NCBI RefSeq assembly: GCF_014639535.1
Contig: NZ_BMGA01000001.1
Span: 620,001 to 684,000 of the forward strand
DNA: 64,000 nucleotides
From: Flavobacterium palustre
Lineage (GTDB): Bacteria > Bacteroidota > Bacteroidia > Flavobacteriales > Flavobacteriaceae
Direction: 5' to 3'
Shown in pieces: positions 18,665 to 26,752 of this stretch. Each line of letters starts with the position of its first letter. Within the stretch, counting starts at the first letter, position 1. The notes beneath the pieces were generated by a model. It did not search any database, had not been told where the DNA came from, and was given only the letters and a program-made list of their open reading frames with translations. Position numbers and translations under genes: made by a program.

Positions 18665-19879
18665 ATGTTAGACATTCAAAAAATAAGAGCCGATTTTCCG
18701 ATTCTGAATCAAAAAGTGAACGGAAAACCCTTAGTATATTTCGACAACGGAGCCACTTCGCAAAAACCTCAGGTAGTTATTGATGCTATATCAAAATATT
18801 ATCAGGAAATAAATGCTAATATTCACCGCGGTGTTCACACCCTTAGTCAATTAGCAACCGATGCCTACGAGATTGCCCGTGGCAAAGTGCAAAATCACAT
18901 TAATGCCAAACACGCTCATGAGGTGCTCTTTACTTCAGGAACTACTTTTGGAATCAATTTGGTTGCCAATGGTTTTGCTGCGATTTTAAAACCGGGCGAC
19001 GAAGTTGTTGTTTCACATTTAGAGCATCATAGCAATATTGTGCCTTGGCAAATGCTTTGCGAAAAAACCGGAGCTAATCTAAAGGTCATTCCTATGAATG
19101 AAAACGGCGAATTGATTATGGCCGAATATGACAAATTACTTTCTGATAAAACTAAAATCGTTGCAGTAAATCATATTTCTAATGCTTTGGGAACTATCAA
19201 TCCTATCAAATACATGATTGATAAAGCACACGTAGTGGGTGCTGCAATCCTGATTGACGGAGCACAATCGGTACCGCATTTAAAACCGGATGTTCAGGCT
19301 TTGGATTGTGATTTCTATGCTTTTTCAGGACATAAAATGTGTGGTCCAACAGGAACCGGAATTTTATACGGAAAAGAAGTATGGTTGAACAAATTACCTC
19401 CTTATCAGGGTGGTGGCGAAATGATTAAGGAAGTTACTTTCGAAAAAACTACTTACGCCGAACTACCTCATAAATTTGAAGCCGGAACACCGCATATTGA
19501 AGGAGGAATTGTACTGGGAACAGCTATCGATTATATGAATGAGGTAGGTTTTGAAAACATTCAACAACAGGAATTAGAATTGTTAGCCTATGCTACCCAA
19601 AAACTTTCAGAAATTGAAGGTTTACGCATTTATGGAAATTCTAAGAATAAAACCTCGGTAATTTCGTTTAATATAGAAGGAATTCATCCTTATGATATTG
19701 GTAGTATTATTGATAAATTAGGAATAGCTGTAAGAACAGGTCACCACTGTGCGCAACCGATTATGAATTTCTTTGGTATTCCGGGAACCATAAGAGCTTC
19801 GTTTTCTTTTTATAATACAAAAGAAGAAATCGATGCTTTGGTAGAAGCTGTTAAAAAAGCCCAAATGATGTTATCATAA
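18665..19879 (+). CDS. sufS: Cysteine desulfurase SufS
   Basis: A 404-residue type II cysteine desulfurase. The PLP lysine is Lys224 (SGHKMCGPTG), and the sulfur-accepting cysteine is Cys362 (RTGHHCAQP), in the short-loop form typical of SufS/CsdA rather than IscS. It converts cysteine to alanine and holds a persulfide that passes to SufE, encoded two genes downstream. Confidence 0.97.
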   Translation: MLDIQKIRADFPILNQKVNGKPLVYFDNGATSQKPQVVIDAISKYYQEINANIHRGVHTLSQLATDAYEIARGKVQNHINAKHAHEVLFTSGTTFGINLVANGFAAILKPGDEVVVSHLEHHSNIVPWQMLCEKTGANLKVIPMNENGELIMAEYDKLLSDKTKIVAVNHISNALGTINPIKYMIDKAHVVGAAILIDGAQSVPHLKPDVQALDCDFYAFSGHKMCGPTGTGILYGKEVWLNKLPPYQGGGEMIKEVTFEKTTYAELPHKFEAGTPHIEGGIVLGTAIDYMNEVGFENIQQQELELLAYATQKLSEIEGLRIYGNSKNKTSVISFNIEGIHPYDIGSIIDKLGIAVRTGHHCAQPIMNFFGIPGTIRASFSFYNTKEEIDALVEAVKKAQMMLS

Positions 19880-19888
19880 AATCAAAAC

Positions 19889-20326
19889 ATGAAACTACTA
19901 TCGTTATTATTCCTAACCATTTTTCTAGGCAAAGGCTGCGAAGGAGTTTCTCAACAAAATATAGAAACGGCTCAACTTATCTATACCGCTAACAGCAGAG
20001 GATTTTTTCAGGAAATTAGCATCGAAAAACATACTGTCAGTGTAAAAAAAGACAGAAAAGGAAAAGCAGTTCAATCAAAAATCTCTGATACCGACTGGAA
20101 AGAACTAATTGTTCTTTTTAAGAAAGTCGATTTAGAAGAAATAAAAAATTTAAAATCGCCAACTGAAAAACGCTTCTACGATGGTGCGGCTATAGCGAAT
20201 TTGAAGATAAATTATGGAGGAAAAAGCTATGAATCACAAAGTTTTGACCATGGATTTCCGCCCAATGAAATAAAAAAAATAGTGACTAAAATAAATTCAT
20301 TTGCAAAACAAAACAATGAAAATTAA
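19889..20326 (+). CDS. Putative lipoprotein within the SUF operon
   Basis: A 145-residue protein starting 9 bases after sufS. The N-terminus MKLLSLLFLTIFLGKGCEG gives a short hydrophobic segment and a lipobox-like cysteine (Cys17), so it is probably a lipoprotein. The rest (SRGFFQEISIEKHTVSV, LKINYGGKSYESQSFDHG) is a small beta-rich domain of unknown family. Its last 11 bases overlap the sufE start, so the two are translationally coupled. An envelope protein in an Fe-S assembly operon is odd; its role is unknown. Confidence 0.75.
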   Translation: MKLLSLLFLTIFLGKGCEGVSQQNIETAQLIYTANSRGFFQEISIEKHTVSVKKDRKGKAVQSKISDTDWKELIVLFKKVDLEEIKNLKSPTEKRFYDGAAIANLKINYGGKSYESQSFDHGFPPNEIKKIVTKINSFAKQNNEN

Positions 20327-20735
20327 AGATATACAAGACGAAATTGTTGACGAATTCTCGATGTTTGACGACTGGATGCAGCGTTATGAATACATCATCG
20401 AATTAGGAAAAAACCTTCCATTAATCAAAGAAGAATTTAAAGTTGACGAAAATTTAATTAAAGGTTGTCAATCCAAAGTTTGGTTACAAGGAGAACAAAA
20501 TGATGACAAAATTATTTTCACTGCAGATAGCGACGCCATATTAACCAAAGGAATCATTGCGATTTTAATTCGTGTGTTTTCAAATCAGACTCCAAAAGAC
20601 ATCATTGATGCAGACATGAGTTTTATTGATGAAATAGGATTAAAAGAGCATTTATCGCCTACCAGAGCCAATGGTTTGGTTTCGATGATTAAGAATATTA
20701 AGATGTATGCTTTGGCATTTAATGTAAAAAATTAA
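20316..20735 (+). CDS. sufE: Sulfur acceptor protein SufE
   Basis: A 139-residue protein from the ATG at 20316, which overlaps the end of the lipoprotein gene; an upstream in-frame ATG at 20301 would add five residues and is less likely. The persulfide-accepting Cys51 is in the conserved loop IKGCQSKVWL. SufE takes sulfur from SufS and delivers it to SufB. The family C-terminal block (LSPTRANGLVSMI) is present. Confidence 0.95.
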   Translation: MKIKDIQDEIVDEFSMFDDWMQRYEYIIELGKNLPLIKEEFKVDENLIKGCQSKVWLQGEQNDDKIIFTADSDAILTKGIIAILIRVFSNQTPKDIIDADMSFIDEIGLKEHLSPTRANGLVSMIKNIKMYALAFNVKN

Positions 20736-20743
20736 TTTTTTTT

Positions 20744-20880
20744 AACCATAAAGAACATATAAGTCAAACTCTTATAAACTTATATGGTTCAAAAAAAGCC
20801 ACGCTAACTTATATTAACTTTTAAAAAATAAATCAAAAACTTAAATGACTTATATGTTAAAAAAACAAGTCATATAGTTT
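20744..20880. repeat. AT-rich multi-arm inverted repeats between sufE and the sufT-like gene
   Basis: The words AACATATAAGT, ACTTATATGGTT, GACTTATATGTT and AAGTCATATAGTTT alternate in opposite orientations and can form two nested hairpins. No ORF is present. The left end AACCATAAAG parallels the AACCACAAAG end of the repeat after sufD. Confidence 0.5.
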
Positions 20881-20898
20881 AACAAAAATAGAAATAAA

Positions 20899-21222
20899 AT
20901 GGAACAAGAAATAGATACCAACGAATTAGGAGAATCAATTGTAAAAAAATTAAAAACCATTTACGATCCGGAAATCCCTGTAGATATTTACGAATTAGGA
21001 TTAATTTATGATGTAATGGTAAACACTGATTACGAAGTAAAAATCCTGATGACACTTACTTCTCCAAACTGTCCTGTAGCGGAAAGTTTACCAAGAGAAG
21101 TAGAAGAAAAAATTAAATCCATTCCGGGTGTAAAAGGTGCTGAAGTAGAAATTACTTTCGATCCGCCTTGGAGCAAAGACTTAATGAGCGAAGAAGCTAA
21201 ATTAGAATTAGGAATGCTTTAA
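20899..21222 (+). CDS. SufT/MIP18-like (DUF59) Fe-S assembly protein
   Basis: A 107-residue DUF59 protein. It has the family motifs DPEIPVDIYELGLIYDV and the active cysteine Cys58 in TLTSPNCPVAESLP. DUF59 proteins assist maturation of some Fe-S proteins. This gene sits in the SUF locus between sufE and the DUF2480 gene, as commonly seen in Bacteroidota. Confidence 0.92.
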   Translation: MEQEIDTNELGESIVKKLKTIYDPEIPVDIYELGLIYDVMVNTDYEVKILMTLTSPNCPVAESLPREVEEKIKSIPGVKGAEVEITFDPPWSKDLMSEEAKLELGML

Positions 21223-21249
21223 AAAAGAGTGTTCAGTGAACAAGTTTTT

Positions 21250-21290
21250 AGTATTCAGTTATTTTACTGACCACTAAAAAGCTGAATACT
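21250..21290. repeat. Inverted repeat between the sufT-like and DUF2480 genes
   Basis: Arms AGTATTCAG (21250-21258) and CTGAATACT (21282-21290) pair perfectly. The surrounding words TTCAGT, ACTGACCACT and TGACCACTTAA are repeated, matching the doubled-word style of the other gaps. Confidence 0.55.
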
Positions 21291-21310
21291 GACCACTTAA
21301 TATTAAAAAA

Positions 21311-21823
21311 ATGGAAGAAATAATTAACAAAGTAGCTAACAGTGCCTTGGAAGTATTCGATCTCGAAGATTACTATCCAAAAGGCATTCGTACGCAAATT
21401 GATATTTCGCAATGGTTACTCGAAGGATTTTTATTAAAAGAAAAAGACTTTAGAGAGCAACTTAAAAATCATGATTGGACGCAATATCAGGATCATTATG
21501 TTGCTATCTATTGCAGTACCGATGCTATCGTTCCGGCTTGGGCATCCATTTTAGTTGCCATACAACTGGCTCCTTTTGCCAAAAAAATCATCAATGGAAA
21601 CAAAGAAGATTTAGAGGCAGCATTGTATGAAGAATTACTTCCTAAACTGGATTATACCACTTACACCAACAAATCGGTGATTATTAAAGGCTGTTCTAAG
21701 AAACCGGTACCTATGCGTGCTTATGTTTTGGCGGCACATCATTTACAGCCTTTTGCCAGAAGTATTATGTATGGTGAAGCTTGTTCGGCAGTTCCGCTGT
21801 ACAAAGCGCCTAAAAAAGCCTAA
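21311..21823 (+). CDS. DUF2480 family protein
   Basis: A 170-residue protein of the Bacteroidota-specific DUF2480 family (start MEEIINKVANSALEVFDLEDYYP, then ISQWLLEGFLLKEKDFR and YVAIYCSTDAIVPAWASIL). The function is unknown. It closes the SUF locus and is followed by a strong terminator. Its constant place in the locus suggests a link to Fe-S biogenesis (inference). Confidence 0.9.
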   Translation: MEEIINKVANSALEVFDLEDYYPKGIRTQIDISQWLLEGFLLKEKDFREQLKNHDWTQYQDHYVAIYCSTDAIVPAWASILVAIQLAPFAKKIINGNKEDLEAALYEELLPKLDYTTYTNKSVIIKGCSKKPVPMRAYVLAAHHLQPFARSIMYGEACSAVPLYKAPKKA

Positions 21824-21842
21824 AAGCTATATTTATTGAATC

Positions 21843-21872
21843 AAATGCTACTTTACCAGTAGCATTTTTTTT
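21843..21872 (+). terminator. Terminator of the SUF locus
   Basis: A 10-bp stem (21843-21852 with 21858-21867) with a 5-nt loop is followed by a T-run. It lies 20 bases after the DUF2480 stop. Confidence 0.88.
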
Positions 21873-21901
21873 ATATTTACTATTCAAAAATCACTTTAAA
21901 T

Positions 21902-22753
21902 ATGAAAAATCTACTTCTAATATTCGTATTTACATTTTCTGTTTTTTATACAAAAGCCCAAGAAACCATAAAAGACACCACTAAACTTTGGACAAAAAAA
22001 GGCAATATGTCGTTATTATTAAGTCAGTCAGCTTATAACAGGCAATGGCTGGGCGGCGGAACTTCTAATGTAGCAGGGAATTTTAATTTAAACTACGATT
22101 TTAATTACAAAAAAGGGGATGTGGTTTGGGACAACAAATTTATTCTGGCTTACGGACTAAGTAAAATAAAAGGAAACGAGAGAACAGCCAAAACCGATGA
22201 CCGTCTTGAATTAAATTCACTTTGGGGTAAAAAATCAACCGCTAAAAACTGGTATTATTCGATGTATTTTAACTTTAGATCCCAGATGGACACCGGAGTT
22301 GACAAAAACAACTTAAAAATATCTCACTTTTTCTCTCCAGCTTATTTTCAGCTTGGTCCCGGTTTTTTATGGAAAAAAGACGATAATTTAAGTGTTAACA
22401 TTGCTCCTGCCGCAGGAAAATTAATTTTGGTACACAAACATTTTACCGAACTCGGCTCTTCTTTTGGAGTTTTACAGGGAGATAATTCCCGGGTAGAGTT
22501 TGGAGCAAGTGTTTCGGCTTATTTTAAATTCAATGCCATTACTAATGTGTCCATCGAAAATCGTTTGAATATGTATTCAAATTATTTGGAAGACCCACAA
22601 AATGTGGATATCGACTATCAAATGAATGTGGTGATGAAAATCAACAAATACCTCTCGGCAAATATTGCCTTGCAAACCATCTACGATGATAACGCCATCA
22701 AAGCAGTTCAGGTAAGAGAAATATTTGGATTAGGCGTAAATTATGGTTTTTAA
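21902..22753 (+). CDS. DUF3078 outer-membrane protein
   Basis: A 283-residue protein with a Sec signal peptide (about 1-20, ending YTKAQ). The family start TTKLWTKKGNMSLLLSQSAYNRQWLGGG and repeated amphipathic beta-strands (WDNKFILAYGLSKIKG, YYSMYFNFRSQM) identify DUF3078, a Bacteroidota beta-barrel family of unknown function. It ends in a Phe after an aromatic strand (GLGVNYGF), consistent with outer-membrane insertion. Confidence 0.87.
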   Translation: MKNLLLIFVFTFSVFYTKAQETIKDTTKLWTKKGNMSLLLSQSAYNRQWLGGGTSNVAGNFNLNYDFNYKKGDVVWDNKFILAYGLSKIKGNERTAKTDDRLELNSLWGKKSTAKNWYYSMYFNFRSQMDTGVDKNNLKISHFFSPAYFQLGPGFLWKKDDNLSVNIAPAAGKLILVHKHFTELGSSFGVLQGDNSRVEFGASVSAYFKFNAITNVSIENRLNMYSNYLEDPQNVDIDYQMNVVMKINKYLSANIALQTIYDDNAIKAVQVREIFGLGVNYGF

Positions 22754-22773
22754 ATTTTCATAATTATACATCA

Positions 22774-22815
22774 AAAAAATCCCTTTTTAGAACTGAATCT
22801 AAAAAGGGATTTTTT
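22774..22815. terminator. Bidirectional intrinsic terminator
   Basis: A perfect 18-bp stem (22774-22791 with 22798-22815) with a 6-nt loop, flanked by A and T runs. It separates the convergent DUF3078 and hflX genes. Confidence 0.93.
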
Positions 22816-22832
22816 GTAATTTAAAAAAAGTA

Positions 22833-24062
22833 TTATTCCTCTTCTTTTTCAACAACATCCTTATAATCCGGATACAGGAATTTATTGTATGGAAAACGAG
22901 TAATATGAATTTGCCTTACAGCCTCATAAACTCTTTCTCTGAATTCTTCAAAATTCTGCTTATTAGTAGCCGAAATAAACAAAGCATTTTGCTCTCCTAC
23001 ACGACTCATCCAGGTCGATTTCCATTCGTCAAGCGTATAATGTTTGGTGGTTTTTTCAGTCATTAAATCATCTTCATCGATAGTTAAATGACGGTAGGCA
23101 TCAATTTTATTGAACACCATCAAAGTAGGTTTATCGCTGGCTTTAATGTCCACTAAAATCTGATTTACCGAAGCAATATGATCCTCAAAATCAGGATGTG
23201 AAATATCGACTACGTGTAATAACAAATCGGCTTCGCGAACCTCATCCAGTGTACTTTTGAAAGATTCAACCAATTGTGTTGGTAATTTTCGAATAAATCC
23301 TACTGTATCCGAAAGCAGGAACGGAAGATTCTTAATCACCACTTTTCGAACCGTAGTATCCAACGTGGCAAACAATTTATTTTCGACAAAAACATCACTT
23401 TTCCCAATGGCGTTCATCAAAGTAGATTTACCCACATTGGTATAACCCACCAAAGCCACACGAACCATAGCACCGCGATTGCTGCGTTGGGTTCCCATTT
23501 GCTTGTCGATAACTTTGATTTTTTCTTTCAACAAAGAGATTCTGTCACGTACAATACGACGGTCGGTTTCAATCTCAGTCTCTCCGGGACCACGCATCCC
23601 GATTCCTCCTTTTTGACGCTCCAAGTGTGTCCACAATCCAGAAAGTCGTGGTAATAAATATTGACATTGTGCCAATTCCACCTGGGTACGAGCATAAGAA
23701 GTTTCGGCGCGTTGCGCAAAAATATCCAGAATCAAATTGGTTCTGTCCAAAATTTTACAATCGATAATTTTGGAAATATTCTTTTGTTGCGAAGGCGTTA
23801 ATTCGTCATCAAATATAATTGTGGAAATACCATTTTCTTTTACATAATAATGAATCTCCTCAATTTTTCCTGTACCTAAAAAAGTTTTAGGATTCGGTTT
23901 ATCCATTTTTTGCGAAAAACGTTTCACCACCTGTCCTCCTGCGGTAAAGGTCAAAAACTCCAGTTCATCCAAATACTCATTAAGTTTCTCCTCGCTCTGG
24001 TTTTGGGTCACAATACCTACAATGACCGATTTTTCAAAATTTATTACTTCTTTTTCTAACAT
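22833..24062 (-). CDS. hflX: Ribosome-associated GTPase HflX
   Basis: A 409-residue protein. The HflX N-terminal domain is followed by the GTPase domain: G1 GYTNVGKST (206-214), G3 in LSDTVGFIRKLP and G4 FNKID. The linker holds the family signature GGIGMRGPGETEIETDRR. HflX rescues stalled or heat-damaged 70S ribosomes and may aid rRNA handling. It stands as a single gene on the minus strand. Confidence 0.95.
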   Translation of the reverse strand: MLEKEVINFEKSVIVGIVTQNQSEEKLNEYLDELEFLTFTAGGQVVKRFSQKMDKPNPKTFLGTGKIEEIHYYVKENGISTIIFDDELTPSQQKNISKIIDCKILDRTNLILDIFAQRAETSYARTQVELAQCQYLLPRLSGLWTHLERQKGGIGMRGPGETEIETDRRIVRDRISLLKEKIKVIDKQMGTQRSNRGAMVRVALVGYTNVGKSTLMNAIGKSDVFVENKLFATLDTTVRKVVIKNLPFLLSDTVGFIRKLPTQLVESFKSTLDEVREADLLLHVVDISHPDFEDHIASVNQILVDIKASDKPTLMVFNKIDAYRHLTIDEDDLMTEKTTKHYTLDEWKSTWMSRVGEQNALFISATNKQNFEEFRERVYEAVRQIHITRFPYNKFLYPDYKDVVEKEEE

Positions 24063-24389
24063 GTCTTTAAATAAGGCTACAAATTTAATGATTTGGCGGA
24101 TATAGTATTAGAAATTATATTTTTATAAAAACATAATTCTTCATTATAACAATCAAAAAGCTTTTTATCAATACTAATTGCATCCATTTTTATCCATTTA
24201 TTAACCAATTCAGCTTTTTCTTGTTCTACAACCACTACTTTTTTACCTATAGAAAACAACACAAACCATTGATTATATTAACTTTATAATTAATTAAACC
24301 TACTTTCTTATAACAACAAAAATCACACAGCAATAAAGGCTTTAATTTTATTAATCCAATTTTTCAACCTTAAAATACATAACCAAAAG
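24063..24389. other. 327-base gap between hflX and the GH13 gene
   Basis: The gap is AT-rich. A minus-strand reading frame (24077-24262) encodes a plausible but unrecognised 61-residue peptide (IGKKVVVVEQEKAELVNKW). It has no ATG start, only a GTG, and could be a gene remnant. No terminator, repeat or TAnnTTTG promoter is clear. Confidence 0.4.
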
Positions 24390-26123
24390 ATGAAACTACA
24401 ATTTTTAAAATGCTTTGCCTTTACCGCTGTTTTCTTAGGCTTGCAACAAACCAGCCAAAGCTTTGCGCAAGAAAACAAATCAATCCCTGACCAGAAATGG
24501 TGGAAAGAAGCGGTAGTTTATCAAATTTATCCCAGAAGTTTCAAAGACAGCAATGGTGATGGAATAGGAGATTTAAAAGGGATTATATCAAAACTCGATT
24601 ATATAAAGAGTTTAGGAATAGATGCTGTCTGGCTTAATCCAATATACGCTTCACCAAATGATGATAATGGTTACGACATAAGCAACTACCGTGAAATCAT
24701 GCCTGATTTTGGAACTATGGAAGATTTTAATGTATTGCTAAAAGAAATGCACAAACGCAATATTAAGCTTATCATGGATTTAGTGGTTAACCACAGTAGT
24801 GATGAACATGAATGGTTTAAACAATCCCGAAGTTCGAGGGACAATCCTTATCGAAACTATTACCACTGGTGGCCAGCCGAAAATGGAAAACCTCCTTACA
24901 GATGGAGTTTTTTTGATGTTAACAGTGATGCCTGGAAATATGATGCACAAACCAATTCCTATTACCTGCATTATTTTTCACAAAAACAACCTGATTTGAA
25001 TTGGGAAAATCCTAAAGTAAGACAGGAGGTATATGACATTATGCGTTTTTGGCTCGACAAAGGAATCGACGGATTTCGAATGGACGCTTTTCAATTTGCT
25101 TCCAAAGACACCACTTGGCCTGAATTGCCAAAAGGATTTGAAAAAAACATCATCAAATATTATGGTGTAGGTCCTCATTTGCACGAATACCTGCAAGAAA
25201 TGAATAGAGAAGTTTTTAGTAAATACGATATAATGACCGTTGCCGAAGGTGCTGGTAGTTCTCCTGATGATGCTTTACTATTTGTAGATCCAGACCGTAA
25301 AGAACTTAATATGGCCTATCACTTTGAAAGTGTTGACATTGGTAAACATGTTAAGGATTTTGGATTAGTTAAATACAAAGAAATTTTCTCCAGATATGAC
25401 GAAAAATTCAAAGACAAGGGATGGTTATCCATTTTTATTGCCAATCATGACCAACCCAGAATGGTCAGTAAATTTGGAAATGATACACCTGAATTCAGAG
25501 AAATATCATCCAAAATGCTTTCAACCTTTGTCATGACCATGAGAGGAACACCCTATTACTATAATGGTGATGAATTGGGAATGATTAACATTCGCTTTGA
25601 TTCCATTAATGATTATCACGATGTTGATACACGAAATAAATATTTTGGACTTAAAAGCCGCGGTGGAGATGTAAAAGCCTTTTTAGAAGAACAAAAACAA
25701 ACGGCAAGAGAAAATGGAAGAACTCCTTTTCAATGGGATGATTCTTTAAATGGCGGATTTACAACAGCAATTCCATGGCTAAAAGTAAATCCAAACTACA
25801 CTCTAATCAATGCAGCAGCACAGGAAAAAGATCCCAATTCGGTTTTAAATTATTTTAGAAAACTGATTCAAGTCCGAAAAGCAAACCCAATTTTAATTTA
25901 TGGCAAATACACTTTATTAGATAAAGAAAATCCGGATGTTTTTGCCTATACAAGAGAATTAGAAGGAAAAAAAGTACTGGTACTACTCAATTTTTCAGAA
26001 AAAAATACGAAGGCGAATATTAATTTGAACATCAAAAAAGCAAAAGTCCTGATTGCAAATTATGGTAACGTCACTAAAGATGGCTCTTTAAGACCTTATG
26101 AAGCCGTTCTGTACGAATTATAA
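24390..26123 (+). CDS. Secreted GH13 alpha-glucosidase / oligo-1,6-glucosidase
   Basis: A 577-residue GH13 enzyme with a signal peptide (about 1-26, ending QSFAQE). All GH13 regions are present: catalytic nucleophile Asp232 (GFRMDAF), general acid Glu286 (VAEGAG) and transition-state stabiliser Asp354 (ANHDQPR). The N-terminal motif WWKEAVVYQIYPRSFKDSNGDGIGDL and the C-terminal beta-sandwich match the GH13 oligo-1,6-glucosidase/alpha-glucosidase subgroup. It would act on malto- or isomalto-oligosaccharides in the periplasm. No Sus operon is adjacent. Confidence 0.93.
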   Translation: MKLQFLKCFAFTAVFLGLQQTSQSFAQENKSIPDQKWWKEAVVYQIYPRSFKDSNGDGIGDLKGIISKLDYIKSLGIDAVWLNPIYASPNDDNGYDISNYREIMPDFGTMEDFNVLLKEMHKRNIKLIMDLVVNHSSDEHEWFKQSRSSRDNPYRNYYHWWPAENGKPPYRWSFFDVNSDAWKYDAQTNSYYLHYFSQKQPDLNWENPKVRQEVYDIMRFWLDKGIDGFRMDAFQFASKDTTWPELPKGFEKNIIKYYGVGPHLHEYLQEMNREVFSKYDIMTVAEGAGSSPDDALLFVDPDRKELNMAYHFESVDIGKHVKDFGLVKYKEIFSRYDEKFKDKGWLSIFIANHDQPRMVSKFGNDTPEFREISSKMLSTFVMTMRGTPYYYNGDELGMINIRFDSINDYHDVDTRNKYFGLKSRGGDVKAFLEEQKQTARENGRTPFQWDDSLNGGFTTAIPWLKVNPNYTLINAAAQEKDPNSVLNYFRKLIQVRKANPILIYGKYTLLDKENPDVFAYTRELEGKKVLVLLNFSEKNTKANINLNIKKAKVLIANYGNVTKDGSLRPYEAVLYEL

Positions 26124-26151
26124 ACGAATTGTATCTGACTTTTATTCCATA

Positions 26152-26189
26152 AAAATGCCCCAAAAAGTTAATGTTCTTTGGGGCATTTT
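26152..26189. terminator. Bidirectional intrinsic terminator
   Basis: A perfect 13-bp stem (26152-26164 with 26177-26189) with a 12-nt loop. It separates the convergent GH13 and FKBP genes. Confidence 0.87.
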
Positions 26190-26214
26190 AATTGTTTTAT
26201 GTTTTTTTAATAAA

Positions 26215-26703
26215 CTAATTTACCGAAATCAGTTTTACTTCAAAAATCAGTACCGAACCTCCCGGAATACTACCATAATCACTTCCGCCATATCCTAGTT
26301 TGGCAGGAATAACTAATAAAGCACTTCCGCCTTCTTTTAAATAAGAGATTCCTTCTGTCCAGCCTTTAACCACCTGACTCAAACCAAAAGAAATTCCTTT
26401 GTCATCACTTTGATCAAATACTTTTCCGTCCATAAAGTAGCCTTTGTATGCTACAGTTACATTAGAGGCCGGAGTGGCTTGTTTTCCTGTTCCCGGATTA
26501 TTGATCACATAGTATAATCCAGACTCCGTTTTAGTTCCTTTTAATCCTTTTTTAGCAACATAGTCTTCAATTTCTTTTTCATTTTTAGCAATGTAAGGAA
26601 TCTCGCTTGGAGCTACACTACTACTTTCGCTAGTTTCACTATTTTCTTTTTTACAAGAAATAAAAAGTGTCATAATCAATAGTGCCGATAATAAATGTTT
26701 CAT
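26215..26703 (-). CDS. FKBP-type peptidyl-prolyl isomerase lipoprotein
   Basis: A 162-residue protein from the ATG at 26703. A longer frame from 26778 would add 25 residues and overlap the upstream gene, and it would bury the lipobox. The N-terminus MKHLLSALLIMTLFISCKK gives a lipoprotein signal with acylated Cys17. The FKBP domain (about 60-160) shows VTVAYKGYFMDGKVFDQS, the proline-binding core GWTEGISYLKEGGSALLVIPAKLGYG and FEVKLISV. It would help fold exported proteins at the membrane. It follows the DUF5689 gene by 49 bases and is probably co-transcribed with it. Confidence 0.9.
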   Translation of the reverse strand: MKHLLSALLIMTLFISCKKENSETSESSSVAPSEIPYIAKNEKEIEDYVAKKGLKGTKTESGLYYVINNPGTGKQATPASNVTVAYKGYFMDGKVFDQSDDKGISFGLSQVVKGWTEGISYLKEGGSALLVIPAKLGYGGSDYGSIPGGSVLIFEVKLISVN

Positions 26704-26752
26704 AATTAAATTATTTTTTAAGAGAAGCCAAATATAATAAAATAATGAAAAC

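Noticed and set aside
24077-24262. 61-residue minus-strand frame upstream of hflX
   Set aside because: It has only a GTG start and no family similarity I can see. It may be a remnant, so it was described only as part of the gap.
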